A DNA stretch of 64,000 nt from an uncultured Paracoccus sp. (GCF_945915435.1 NZ_CAMEFG010000009.1:1-64000), one strand, 5' to 3'; counted from the stretch's first letter, positions 8,178-19,318 are shown. The notes: generated from the sequence alone by a model not told the origin. Numbers and translations are program-made.

Positions 8178-8692
8178 CAGACGACGTCGATTTCGAACAG
8201 TTGCCAGATCCAGCGTGCATCCATCGAAGAGTTTTGCAACTCGATCCGCTGATCGCGCGGAAAGACCAGCCAGATCGGCCCCTTGTCGCGCACCCGCATC
8301 CGCTTGCCGTTCATCTCGCAGGCAAGGATGGGCTGGAAGTTCCAGGCATCGTCGGCGGGCATGACCATCCCGAAATCGTTGAGCGCCCGCATCAGCAGGT
8401 TGTGCCCGGCGAAATCGGCCCGGGACATGCCGCCGCTGGTCAGAACGTCGGTCAGATAGGGTCCGCGAAAACTCTGGACACCTTCGGTCCAGCGCGTATG
8501 CGTGTCGATCCGTTGCCAGGGCAGGGCTTCGATATCCTCGGTCGTCAGTTCCCTGACGGTGCCGGAAGGCTCTTTGATCGTCAGCATGGGCCGCGATCGG
8601 GCAAGGACCGGCAAGGCGGGCAGCAGGGCGGCGGCGGCCCCGGCCATGACAACGGCCCTTCTGCTGACGGTCGGCTTTGGCGGGCGGGACAT
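8177..8692 (-). CDS. Exported sulfite-oxidase/molybdopterin-fold domain protein, degenerate at the Mo-Cys position
   Basis: 172 aa, Tat-like/Sec signal MSRPPKPTVSRRAVVMAGAAAALLPALPVLARS; THTRWTEGVQSFRGPYLTDVL aligns to the CxEGW...W.G.pL.dlL region; TGATG overlap with the kinase gene. Confidence 0.75.
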   Translation of the reverse strand: MSRPPKPTVSRRAVVMAGAAAALLPALPVLARSRPMLTIKEPSGTVRELTTEDIEALPWQRIDTHTRWTEGVQSFRGPYLTDVLTSGGMSRADFAGHNLLMRALNDFGMVMPADDAWNFQPILACEMNGKRMRVRDKGPIWLVFPRDQRIELQNSSMDARWIWQLFEIDVV

Positions 8693-8719
8693 GTGGACCT
8701 TCTTCGGCGCGGGACCGTG

Positions 8720-8763
8720 AAAAAATATGATATGCGCGAACCGGCGTCCAGTCCGCGCATATC
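8720..8763 (-). terminator. Strong intrinsic terminator-like hairpin plus U-tract in the leader of the Mo-fold/HK/RR operon, or terminator of tRNA-Pro
   Basis: Minus strand GATATGCGCGGACTGG-ACG-CCGGTTCGCGCATATC (16 bp including two G-U pairs) followed by ATATTTTTTC. Confidence 0.75.
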
Positions 8764-8892
8764 GTTTCATCGCTTGCGATTCAAACAACGCACTCGTTAA
8801 CAGACAGATATGCCCCCAGGAGCGAGGAATTCGCAAAGCTGCGGACCCCGATGGACATACCTATACATTGGCATGTTTCCGCCGAGGGGCGC

Positions 8893-8914
8893 CATTCCCC
8901 AAAATCGGGGAATG
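8893..8914. repeat. Perfect inverted repeat between tRNA-Pro and the Mo-fold operon
   Basis: CATTCCCC-AAAATC-GGGGAATG. Confidence 0.6.
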
Positions 8915-8970
8915 AAATGAAACGGTGGGTTTAGGGAGAAGGGGACGACGCGGCAGGCACCCCGAGATGG

Positions 8971-9047
8971 TGGTCGGGGCGAGAGGATTCGAACCTCCGG
9001 CCTACGGTACCCAAAACCGTCGCGCTACCAGGCTGCGCTACGCCCCG
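8971..9047 (-). tRNA. tRNA-Pro(TGG)
   Basis: CGGGGCGTAGCGCAGCCTGGTAGCGCGACGGTTTTGGGTACCGTAGGCCGGAGGTTCGAATCCTCTCGCCCCGACCA; anticodon loop TTTGGGT, encoded CCA. Confidence 0.97.
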
Positions 9048-9107
9048 AACGGCATGGTCTTAGCCGCAAAGGGACGGGGATGAAAGCCGAAAAAGCCTGT
9101 GCAGGTC

Positions 9108-9596
9108 CTAGTCGCAGGGCGCTGCGGCGCGGTCTTGCGGAACGCGGGGATGGGCCATCGCCGCGCCGGGCTTCAGGCCAAGGCGGGCGGCCTCGCCCCC
9201 CGCGATCTCGACGACCATCAGTCGTGCGGGATCGGGATCGCCGGGGCGCGCGCCGGGGATCGGGGTCTCGTCCAGCGGTTGGGCCATCGGGTGGATATGG
9301 CGAATGACCCCCTGCGCGTCCAGGAAGATCATGTCCAGTGGAATCAAGGTGTTGCGCATCCAGAAACTGACCGGGCCGGGCTGTTCGTAGACAAACAGCA
9401 TGCCTTCGCCCCGCGGCAGTTCCCGACGGAACATCAGGCCCTGCGCACGGGCCTGCGGGGTGTCGGCCAGCTCGACCCGGATCGTCACCGGATCGTTGTC
9501 GGTCAGGAAAACGGCCTTATCGGCTTCGCAGGCGACACCGGCCAACGCAGGCAGGGCCGGGAAAGCCATCATCAGCGCCGTGGCAAGCGTCCTCAT
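9108..9596 (-). CDS. DUF192 family exported protein
   Basis: RAQGLMFRRELPRGEGMLFVYEQPGPVSFWMRNTLIPLDMIFLDAQGVIRHI. Confidence 0.9.
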   Translation of the reverse strand: MRTLATALMMAFPALPALAGVACEADKAVFLTDNDPVTIRVELADTPQARAQGLMFRRELPRGEGMLFVYEQPGPVSFWMRNTLIPLDMIFLDAQGVIRHIHPMAQPLDETPIPGARPGDPDPARLMVVEIAGGEAARLGLKPGAAMAHPRVPQDRAAAPCD

Positions 9597-10192
9597 GCGC
9601 CCCCGACGACCAGCCGGGGCTTGTGCGTATGGGATTCGCCCGAGGGGTCCGAATCCGCCTCGTCCCCGCCCGTCACCCGGTCCCATGCGATGACCTGCGC
9701 GGCCATCAGGCCGCGGCGCCCTTCGACCACGCGCAGGGCGATCGCCTCACCCACGGTCAGGTCGGCGAAACCGCAATGGCGCAGGACCTCGATATGCAGG
9801 AAGACATCGCCCTTTTGCGAAAAGATATTGGCAAAACCAAAGCCCTTGGCCTTGTCGAACCATTTGACGCGGGCAGGCAGCAGGGGCAGCCGCTCAAGGT
9901 CCTCGGGGGCGGTGCCGTCCAGGTCCGCGATGGGCGGCGCCGCGCCGGGGGCGGCGGGCGGCTCGATCGACAGCACCTCGACCGCCTGCATCCCGCGCGA
10001 GGTGTTTTGCGCGATCACCTCGACCCGCGCGCCGTCGGCGACCGAGCTTTGCCCGAAATTGCGCAGCACGTTGGCATGCAGCAGCACATCCGAACTGCCG
10101 TCGTCCACCGCGAGGAATCCGAATCCCCGCGCGGCGTCGAACCACTTTATCACGCCTGAAACAGGGCGTTTCTGGCCTTCGGATTCGTTCAT
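9593..10192 (-). CDS. Protein with two cold-shock domains
   Basis: GVIKWFDAARGFGFLAVDDGSSDVLLH and RVKWFDKAKGFGFANIFSQKGDVFLHIE. Confidence 0.93.
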   Translation of the reverse strand: MNESEGQKRPVSGVIKWFDAARGFGFLAVDDGSSDVLLHANVLRNFGQSSVADGARVEVIAQNTSRGMQAVEVLSIEPPAAPGAAPPIADLDGTAPEDLERLPLLPARVKWFDKAKGFGFANIFSQKGDVFLHIEVLRHCGFADLTVGEAIALRVVEGRRGLMAAQVIAWDRVTGGDEADSDPSGESHTHKPRLVVGGA

Positions 10193-10342
10193 AGTTCTCG
10201 CGTTGCCTTTCTTGGTCCGGCGGCAAAGGTCGATCTAAGGGACCACAGCCCCATCAAACTCTCAATCACAAATGTGGATATGAGCGTAAACCGAGCCTTC
10301 ATGGTCAGGTTGTCCTTACCATGAATTTATCAGGGCCGGGAA

Positions 10343-11005
10343 TCAAGGGGCAAGACGCGCAATTCGCCACGTTCCCGACCGAGATTCCGTCCACCCCTGC
10401 GGCAAGCCGTTGTCCGGCCTGTCGATTTTCCGCCGCACCCATTTGAAACGATCATGCAGGCGGAAAGCGCCGTCGGCCCAGAACTCGATCTCGCGCGGGC
10501 GGATGCGGTAGCCGCCCCAGCAGGCGGGGCGCGCGGGATGCGATCCAAGGCTGCGTTTGCCTTCTTCGACGGCAGAGATCAGCGTATCGCGGCTGTCCAA
10601 CAGGCGGCTTTGCGCCGAAGCCCAGGCCCCGATGCGCGAATCCAGCGGGCGCGAGTCGTAATAGGCGTCAGACTGCGCCGACGGCGCGCGGGTCACGTCG
10701 CCGCGAACCCGAATCTGCCGGCGCAGGCTTTTCCAATGCATGACGAAGGCGGCGGTGCCGGTATCCTCGATCTGCCGCCCCTTGGCGCTTTCGTAATTCG
10801 TATAGAAAACGAAGGTGCCGTCCTCGTCCTGCCCTTCGATTTCCTTGAGCAGGACAACCCGCACATCGGGCAGGCCCTGCGCATCGACGGTTGCCAGGGC
10901 AACGGCGTTGGGGTCGTTCGGCTCGGCCGATTCCGCCTCGGCAAGCCAGCGGCGCGCGATCTCGAATGGATCGTCGCCTGCGAAAATTCCGTCACGCTCA
11001 TTCAT
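10343..11005 (-). CDS. pdxH: Pyridoxamine 5'-phosphate oxidase
   Basis: [44 protein letters not shown]...[14 protein letters not shown]...[14 protein letters not shown]. Confidence 0.95.
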   Translation of the reverse strand: MNERDGIFAGDDPFEIARRWLAEAESAEPNDPNAVALATVDAQGLPDVRVVLLKEIEGQDEDGTFVFYTNYESAKGRQIEDTGTAAFVMHWKSLRRQIRVRGDVTRAPSAQSDAYYDSRPLDSRIGAWASAQSRLLDSRDTLISAVEEGKRSLGSHPARPACWGGYRIRPREIEFWADGAFRLHDRFKWVRRKIDRPDNGLPQGWTESRSGTWRIARLAP

Positions 11006-11089
11006 TTCTTCGTCGCTCCTGACCTTGATGCCCCGCGGCACTTGGCCTAATCCATGACCTCATGGGTAAAAACCGCGAGAGGCAAGGAT

Positions 11090-11917
11090 ATGTCAAGCAA
11101 TGGCGGCCTGGAATTGATGAAGGGTAAACGCGGCCTGATCATGGGGCTGGCGAACGACAAGTCCATCGCCTGGGGTATCGCCAAAGCCCTTGCCGGCGCA
11201 GGCGCCGAACTGGCCTTCTCCTACCACGGAGAGGCGCTGAAACGGCGCGTCGATCCGCTGGCCGCACAGATCGGTTCGGATTTCGTGCTGGAATGCGACG
11301 TCGCCGACGAAGGCTCGATCGACAGGCTGTTCACCGAACTGGGCCAGCGTTGGGACAAGCTGGACTTCGTGGTCCACGCCATCGGCTTTTCCGACAAGGA
11401 GCAGTTGCGCGGCCGCTATGCCGATACGACGCGCGACAACTTCCTGATGACGATGGACATCTCCGTCTTTTCCTTTACCGCCGTCGCGCGCCGGGCCGCT
11501 GCGATGATGACCGACGGCGGCAGTATGCTGACCATGACCTATTACGGGGCCGAGCGCGTGATGCCCCATTACAACGTCATGGGCGTCGCCAAGGCCGCGC
11601 TCGAGGCGTCCGTGCGCTATCTGGCCGAGGATTTCGGCAAGGACGGCATCCGCGTCAATGCGATCAGCGCCGGGCCGATCAAGACGCTGGCGGCCAGCGG
11701 CATCGGCGATTTCCGCTATATCCTGAAATGGAACGAGCTGAACTCGCCCCTGCGACGCAACGTCAGTCAGGAAGAGGTCGGGCGGTCCGCGCTTTACCTG
11801 CTGTCCGATCTGGGTTCCGGCGTCACGGGCGAGACCCATCACGTCGATGCGGGCTATCATGTCGTCGGCATGAAGGCGGTCGATGCGCCGGATATCGAGA
11901 CGGTGAAGAAAGACTGA
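11090..11917 (+). CDS. fabI: Enoyl-[acyl-carrier-protein] reductase (NADH)
   Basis: GLIMGLANDKSIAWGIAKALAGAGAELAFSY...MTYYGAERVMPHYNVMGVAKAALEASVRYLAEDFG...GPIKTLAASGI. Confidence 0.97.
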   Translation: MSSNGGLELMKGKRGLIMGLANDKSIAWGIAKALAGAGAELAFSYHGEALKRRVDPLAAQIGSDFVLECDVADEGSIDRLFTELGQRWDKLDFVVHAIGFSDKEQLRGRYADTTRDNFLMTMDISVFSFTAVARRAAAMMTDGGSMLTMTYYGAERVMPHYNVMGVAKAALEASVRYLAEDFGKDGIRVNAISAGPIKTLAASGIGDFRYILKWNELNSPLRRNVSQEEVGRSALYLLSDLGSGVTGETHHVDAGYHVVGMKAVDAPDIETVKKD

Positions 11918-11957
11918 CCCCCGTGGGCCGCCGCCCCGATGCACCGAGGCAAGGCGG

Positions 11958-12560
11958 ATGAGCGCCGAACAGGTCCTGACGCTGTTCGGCGCGCTTTCAC
12001 TGGCGATCCTGACGCCCGGTCCCGCGATCATCGCAACCGTTCAGGCGGCCTTTCAGCGGGGCCGCGCCCATGCCCTGCCCTATGCGATGGGGCTGGCCCT
12101 GGGCGCCTCGCTGTGGTGCCTGATGGCGCTGGCGGGGCTTGCGGTGGTCTTTCGGCTGAACCCGCTGCTGTTTGCGTCGCTGAAGGTGTTTGGCGGGTTC
12201 TATCTGCTGTGGTTCGCATGGGCGCTGTGGCGCGCCTCGACGCAGCCCCTGCCTGCGCCTGCGGGCGGCGTGCGCCGGGGCTTTCTGGGCGGCATCGCGC
12301 TGAACCTGTCGAACCCCAAGCCCGCGCTGTTCTACGCCACGCTGATCCTGTCGGTCTTTCCCAACCCCCTTGGCCACGTCCAGCAGGCGGCGGTCTTCGG
12401 CCTTTGTCTTGCGACCGAAGTCTTCTGGTATGGGCTGGTCGCAATTGGCATGTCGACAGCGGCAATGCGGCTGCGCTATTTCTCGGCCAGATTCTGGATC
12501 GACCGGGCGGCCGCTGCGGCGATGGCGGCGCTTGGTGTGATCCTGATCCTCAACCACTGA
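11958..12560 (+). CDS. LysE/RhtB family translocator
   Basis: Hydrophobic 200 aa with [34 protein letters not shown]. Confidence 0.88.
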   Translation: MSAEQVLTLFGALSLAILTPGPAIIATVQAAFQRGRAHALPYAMGLALGASLWCLMALAGLAVVFRLNPLLFASLKVFGGFYLLWFAWALWRASTQPLPAPAGGVRRGFLGGIALNLSNPKPALFYATLILSVFPNPLGHVQQAAVFGLCLATEVFWYGLVAIGMSTAAMRLRYFSARFWIDRAAAAAMAALGVILILNH

Positions 12561-12574
12561 AAGGACCCCCTTCG

Positions 12575-13072
12575 ATGATCGACCCCCTGCCCCATGAGCG
12601 CGGCTTTCACATAAGCTGGGACCAGATCCATCGCGATTCCCGCGCGCTTGCATGGCGGCTGGAGGATCGCCAATGGCGCGCCATTCTGGCGATCACGCGC
12701 GGCGGGCTGGCCCCGGCGATGATCGTCGCACGCGAGCTGGACATCCGCGTGATCGACACGATCTCGGTCAAGTCCTACCACGGCAAGGGCGGGCAGGAAC
12801 GGGGCGACGTGAACGTCCTGAAAGCCCCCGACCCCGCCGTGATGCAGGACGGGGACGGCATTCTGGTCATCGACGATCTGGTCGATTCGGGCCGCACGCT
12901 GGAGCATGTGCGCAAGATGTATCCCAAGGCCCATTTCGCCACCGTCTACGCCAAGCCCAAGGGCCGCCCGATGGTCCAGACCTATGTGACCGAGGTGAGC
13001 CAGGACACCTGGATCTTCTTCCCCTGGGACATGGCCCTGCAATACGTCCAGCCCTATCGCGGCGAGGATTGA
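12575..13072 (+). CDS. gpt: Xanthine(-guanine) phosphoribosyltransferase
   Basis: [35 protein letters not shown]...[38 protein letters not shown] at 12575. Confidence 0.92.
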   Translation: MIDPLPHERGFHISWDQIHRDSRALAWRLEDRQWRAILAITRGGLAPAMIVARELDIRVIDTISVKSYHGKGGQERGDVNVLKAPDPAVMQDGDGILVIDDLVDSGRTLEHVRKMYPKAHFATVYAKPKGRPMVQTYVTEVSQDTWIFFPWDMALQYVQPYRGED

Positions 13073-13178
13073 GGGCGGGCCCGCCGGCAGACCGAGCGGT
13101 AAGCCCTTGTCCCCGTCATCGCCGGCGATCCCCTTGCCACGCAAACATGCCTGCATATGAAGCTGTCAAAGGTTCTGA

Positions 13179-13856
13179 ATGGCGATTGTCCTCATACCCG
13201 GTTTCATGCTGGACGTAGACCTCTGGTCCGACATTTCCCATGATCTCGAACCTTTCGGCCCCATCATTCATGCCGATCCGGCGCATGCCGGCTCCATTGA
13301 AGAGATGGCCGCCCAAACCCTTGCCGCCGCGCCCGGTGCGTTTACGATCATCGGCTTTTCGATGGGCGGCTATGTCGCGCGCGAGGTGCAACGCAAAGCG
13401 CCTGAGCGCGTGTCGAAACTCGTGTTGATCGCGACTTCGGCGCGGGGCGATGGCACGGTTCAGGCACAAAGGAAAGCTACGGTTGCCGCAGCGGGCCTTT
13501 CCACGTTCCGGGGGCTGAGCAAGGCGTCCATACGCCGCTCGCTGGCCCCGGATCATCGGGACGAGGCAGTCATCATCGACAGGATACAGGCGATGGGCAT
13601 ACGATTGGGGGTAGAGGTCTTTCGCCGCCAAGCCCTGTTCAGGCGCGACGGCGACCTGAAGGATCTGCCTGCCATCACCTGTCCGACGCTGATCGTCGCA
13701 GGCAGCAAGGACCGGCTGCGGTCTCTGGATGAATCCGCGGAAATGCATGCGGCAATCCCGAACTCACGGATTGAGGTCGTGGAGGCAGGGCACATGATCC
13801 CGATCGAGGCACCTGCGGCGTTGTCGGCCCCGCTGCGCGATTTTCTGACCGGCTGA
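13179..13856 (+). CDS. Alpha/beta hydrolase
   Basis: IGFSMGGYVAREV nucleophile elbow; GHMIPIEAP terminal His region. Confidence 0.88.
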   Translation: MAIVLIPGFMLDVDLWSDISHDLEPFGPIIHADPAHAGSIEEMAAQTLAAAPGAFTIIGFSMGGYVAREVQRKAPERVSKLVLIATSARGDGTVQAQRKATVAAAGLSTFRGLSKASIRRSLAPDHRDEAVIIDRIQAMGIRLGVEVFRRQALFRRDGDLKDLPAITCPTLIVAGSKDRLRSLDESAEMHAAIPNSRIEVVEAGHMIPIEAPAALSAPLRDFLTG

Positions 13857-13908
13857 GATCTTTCCACCCGACAAACATCCACGCCACCCGCGCACCGGAC
13901 GCCCGCCC

Positions 13909-15411
<1,503 letters not shown>

Positions 15412-15413
15412 GA

Positions 15414-17399
15414 TCACATCCGGGATTTGACGGCATCCACGGCGGCCTGGTTCACCGTCGGGTTCAGCCGGGTCTGAATGGCGCGCGTATAATATTCAAA
15501 CAGGTCCGATTGCAGCCCGTCGGACAGTTGGCGCGAGACCGCGTCGCGCACCTGCTCGGCCTCGTCCGTGGTCAGGTCGACCGGGTTGATGCGGTCCAGC
15601 GCGACAAGAAAGACGCGGCGGTCGGCATCGACCACCTCGGCCTCGCCCGGTTCGGACAGCTCGAACGCGCCCGAGACCAGCGCGGCAGGCGCGCCCTCGA
15701 CAAAGCCGCTGCGGGACAGGGCGGCGACCTCGTGCCAGTCCTCGATCTCGGGGGCGGCCAGCACAAGGGGCGCGCCCGATGCAAGCGGCGCGACGATCTG
15801 CGCGGCGCCGGGCACCGGCGCGGGATTGGGCTGGATCGCATCCGGGGCCGGGGCCGCCTCGCCCTGTTCGTCACGGGCCGCGCCGCCGATCGAGCGGGCG
15901 ACGGCATTCACCTTCAGCTCATCGGCAAGGGCCAGCAGGCGGCGATGGGTTTCGCTGGCCTTCCAGTCCTCGGCCACGCGGTCGCGAACCTCGTCCAGCG
16001 GGATCAGGCTGGGCGGCACGATCTCGTCCAGTTGCAGGATGAAAAGGCCCCCGTCGTCCAGTTCGCGCACCTCGGGAAAGTCCTGTTCGCTCACCGCGGC
16101 GGCGGCCTCGCGGAAGGCGGGGTAGCCCGCGATGCTGCCATGTTCCGGCGTCATCGAGGCGTCCCAGTCGATCCGGCCCAGTTCCATGTCGGTCTCGGCG
16201 GCCAGTTCCTCAAGCGTCGCGCCGCCTGCCAGCAGGTCGTCAAGCTGCATGCCCAGATCCTCGATCAGGCGGCGCGCGCGGTCCAGGCCCGCCTCGCCGC
16301 GCAATTCGGGGATGGCCTGATCAAAAGGGATGTCCACGGGCTCGAGGATCGCGTTCATGGAATAGAGCGCGGGGCCGAAATTGCTGGGCAGCGGTCCGAT
16401 AATGCCGGGTTGTTCAAGGGCAAAGACCTCATCCCCCGCGGCGCCAAGGGATTCGCGGGTCGCCTCGCCCAGGTCGATATCGGCCAGCGACAGGCCGCGT
16501 TCGGCGCCCAGTTCCTCGAAGGAAAGCTCGCGCGCCTCGACGCGGGCCTTGCCGGCCAGGGCGGCGTCCTCGCTTTCAAAGACGATGCGTTCGACCATGC
16601 GCCGCTCGGGGCGCTGGAACTCGTCGATGCGGCGTTCGTATGTGGCGCGCAGCGTTTCCTCGTCCAGCTCGACGCTGCCCTCGATCATGTCGGGGTTGAT
16701 CCAGGCATAGGTGATCCGGCGCATCTCGGGCGCGGTGAAGCGGTCGGCATTGGCCTGATGCCATGCCTCCAGCGCCGAATCGTCGGGTTCCTCGACCGGG
16801 TTGGGCAGGTCGCCGGCGGTCAGTTCGTGCCAGCGGATGTCGCGGGTTTCCAGCAGCCAGGTGGTCCAGCGGTCCACCATCGCATCGCCCGCATTGGCCC
16901 CGCTGGCGACGGCGCGCTGGATCATCGCCCGCGCCTCGTCCATGCGAATCTGCTGTTCGAACTGCGCGACGCTCAGCCCTTCCTGGCGCAGCACATTGGC
17001 ATAGACCGCCGAATCGAAATTGCCGCCGATGCCGCGAAAGGCCGGGGCGGCAAGGATCTGGTCCGCCACCGCCTGGTCGCCGATCGAGACGCCCAGCCTG
17101 CGGGCCTGTTCTTCCAGCGCGGCGGCCAGGAAAAGGCGGCGCAGCACGTTGTCGGGGATGCCGACCGCCTGCGCCTCGGCCCCGGTCATCATGCGGCCGG
17201 TCTGCGCGGCAAAGGCGCGCATCTCGCCGTCCACGGCGCGGGAATAGTCGTCGGCGGTGATCCGAACCTCGCCCACCTGCCCCACGTTGGAACCGCCGCC
17301 CGAGAAGTTCTCGATCCCGAAGCCCCCAAGGCCAAGCACGAGCAACCCCATCAGCACCCAGACGATGGTCGATTTGCCTTTCGACTTGGCCTTGCTCAT
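15414..17399 (-). CDS. PpiD/SurA-N domain peptidyl-prolyl isomerase-like membrane-anchored chaperone
   Basis: N-terminal single TM, SurA_N-type region, PPIase-like repeats, 661 aa. Confidence 0.85.
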   Translation of the reverse strand: MSKAKSKGKSTIVWVLMGLLVLGLGGFGIENFSGGGSNVGQVGEVRITADDYSRAVDGEMRAFAAQTGRMMTGAEAQAVGIPDNVLRRLFLAAALEEQARRLGVSIGDQAVADQILAAPAFRGIGGNFDSAVYANVLRQEGLSVAQFEQQIRMDEARAMIQRAVASGANAGDAMVDRWTTWLLETRDIRWHELTAGDLPNPVEEPDDSALEAWHQANADRFTAPEMRRITYAWINPDMIEGSVELDEETLRATYERRIDEFQRPERRMVERIVFESEDAALAGKARVEARELSFEELGAERGLSLADIDLGEATRESLGAAGDEVFALEQPGIIGPLPSNFGPALYSMNAILEPVDIPFDQAIPELRGEAGLDRARRLIEDLGMQLDDLLAGGATLEELAAETDMELGRIDWDASMTPEHGSIAGYPAFREAAAAVSEQDFPEVRELDDGGLFILQLDEIVPPSLIPLDEVRDRVAEDWKASETHRRLLALADELKVNAVARSIGGAARDEQGEAAPAPDAIQPNPAPVPGAAQIVAPLASGAPLVLAAPEIEDWHEVAALSRSGFVEGAPAALVSGAFELSEPGEAEVVDADRRVFLVALDRINPVDLTTDEAEQVRDAVSRQLSDGLQSDLFEYYTRAIQTRLNPTVNQAAVDAVKSRM

Positions 17400-17497
17400 G
17401 GTCTTGTCCCGCTTTCCTTGTTCGTTGCGCCGTCTTTAGGATGCCGCTTCGGGTTGAGCAAGCGAAACGCGGCATTCCACCGAACGACAAGAGGCGA

Positions 17498-18673
17498 TCA
17501 GGGGCGGAAGGCGGCAAGGCGGGACATCAATTCCGCGATAGCATCGGCATCGACATTGGCAAAGGCGATCCGAACATGCTGATGCCCCGTCGGGTCGCCT
17601 TCTGGCATGAACATCGTGCCGGGCAGAAGCAGCACGCCCGCCTCGCGCACCAGCCGCTGCGCCAGTTCGGCCGAGGACAGCCCCCAGGGGTGGCGCGCCC
17701 AGGCGAAATAGGCGCCGCAGCCCTTGACCTGCCAGCCCTCCAGCCTGGCCATGCCCGCCGCCATCGCATCGCGGCGGCGCAGGACCTCGGCCCGTTCGCC
17801 CGCAAGCCAGCCGCGCAGGTTGGCCATGCCCCATGCCGCGCCGATCTGGCCAAGCTGGCCGGTCGAGATCGCGACGGTGTCCAGGAACTTCTCAAGCTGC
17901 ACCATGCGCGCGGTGCTGGCGACGATGGCGCCGACGCGGTGGCCGGTCAGGCGATAGGCCTTCGAGAAGGAATAAAGCTGGATCAGCACATCGCCCCAAT
18001 CGGGATCGCCGAAAAGGTCGTGCGGCGCGCCTTCGCGGCTGTCGAAATCGCGATAGGTTTCGTCCACGACCAGCGCGATCTTCCTGTCGCGGGCCAGTTC
18101 GAAAAAGGCGCGCAGCGTCGCGGCGGGATATTCCGCCCCCGAGGGGTTGTTGGGGCTGACCAGCACGATGGCGCGGGTGCGCGGGCCGATCAGCCGGGCG
18201 GCGTGATCGGCGTCGGGGATCATGCCGGGACCGCAGGGCAAGGGCACCGCGCGGACGCCCTGCATGTCCAGCCACATCTTGTGGTTGAAATACCACGGCA
18301 CCGGGATGACGACCTCATCCCCCTGCCCGGCAAGCGAGGCCAGCGCGGCGCAGAACGCCTGGTTGCAGCCCTGCGTGATCGCGACCTGGGCGGGCTGGAC
18401 GTCCGCCCCATAAGCGGCGGTCCATTCGGCGGCGACTGCCTCGCGCAGGTCGGGGTTGCCAAGGACGGGACCGTAAAGATGCGCCTGCGGCAGTTCCAGC
18501 GCAGCCTGGGCGATGGCGCGGCGCAGCCCCTCGGGCGGCGGCTCCAGCGGCGCGGCCTGGCTGACGTTGATCAGCGGACGGTCGGGCGGAAAGGCGACAC
18601 CATCGAGCCAGCGCCGCGCCTCCATCACCGGGGGGCGGAAGGTCTGGGCGAAGGTCGGGTTCAGGGGCAGCAT
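17498..18673 (-). CDS. PLP-dependent class I/II aminotransferase
   Basis: LVSPNNPSGAEYP, VDETYRDFD, SFSKAYRLTGHRVGAIV (PLP lysine). Confidence 0.92.
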   Translation of the reverse strand: MLPLNPTFAQTFRPPVMEARRWLDGVAFPPDRPLINVSQAAPLEPPPEGLRRAIAQAALELPQAHLYGPVLGNPDLREAVAAEWTAAYGADVQPAQVAITQGCNQAFCAALASLAGQGDEVVIPVPWYFNHKMWLDMQGVRAVPLPCGPGMIPDADHAARLIGPRTRAIVLVSPNNPSGAEYPAATLRAFFELARDRKIALVVDETYRDFDSREGAPHDLFGDPDWGDVLIQLYSFSKAYRLTGHRVGAIVASTARMVQLEKFLDTVAISTGQLGQIGAAWGMANLRGWLAGERAEVLRRRDAMAAGMARLEGWQVKGCGAYFAWARHPWGLSSAELAQRLVREAGVLLLPGTMFMPEGDPTGHQHVRIAFANVDADAIAELMSRLAAFRP

Positions 18674-18682
18674 ATGGTTGCT

Positions 18683-19318
18683 CTAGTTGCGGGGGGTCAG
18701 GCCCAAGCTGCCGATATCGGGCGGCAGGAACAGGTTCGGCGCAAGCGAGGGGACCGTGCCTTCGCCATCCGTTTCGCCGTCATCCGGCACGGGCGCGGTT
18801 GGGGGCACGGACGGGGACGGGGGCAAATCCCCGGACATGGGCGGTTGGGCGGCGGGCAGCGCCGGGGCCTCGCCGGGGTCGGGGGCGCGGTCGGCATCGG
18901 GCATCGGCAGGCCGCCGGGCCGCTCTGCCGCTGCGGCCCGGTCGCCGCCCTGCGCGGGCAAGGCGGGTGCCGTGGTCTCGGTCGCCTGGACCTGCGCGGT
19001 CGGGACGGTGGTTGCGGGCAGGGGCTGGTCCCCGACCTCGGCCGCCGGGCGGGGGGCGGGTTCCGATGCGGCGGCGGGCGGTTGCAGGGGCGCGGCATTG
19101 CGCGCACCGATCGGATGGGGCGCATCGGGCGCAAGCGGCGCCGGATCGCCGTCGTGGGTCCGGCCCGCACCGCGCAGCTCGGGCGCATCGGCCTGCGGCG
19201 CGCCCTGGGGCGGGGCAAGGTCCGGCACCGGCGGCGGCAGGATCAGGGACGCCGCCGCCAGCGCGAATGCGCCCAGCAATGTCCCGTGCAACAGTCCCGC
19301 CCCAAAGCCTCGCGCCAT
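18683..19318 (-). CDS. Proline/alanine-rich membrane-anchored protein, possibly an orphan N-terminal part of a divergent polysaccharide deacetylase-like protein
   Basis: MARGFGAGLLHGTLLGAFALAAASLILPPP anchor followed by a low-complexity P/A region; no catalytic domain downstream. Confidence 0.5.
   Translation of the reverse strand: MARGFGAGLLHGTLLGAFALAAASLILPPPVPDLAPPQGAPQADAPELRGAGRTHDGDPAPLAPDAPHPIGARNAAPLQPPAAASEPAPRPAAEVGDQPLPATTVPTAQVQATETTAPALPAQGGDRAAAAERPGGLPMPDADRAPDPGEAPALPAAQPPMSGDLPPSPSVPPTAPVPDDGETDGEGTVPSLAPNLFLPPDIGSLGLTPRN

Noticed and set aside
15510-17582. 690-aa plus ORF opposite the ppiD-like gene, and similar long antisense ORFs (4333-5967, 14281-15477, 17441-19363, 41537-43564)
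   Set aside because: GC-driven antisense frames without start/RBS logic or homology
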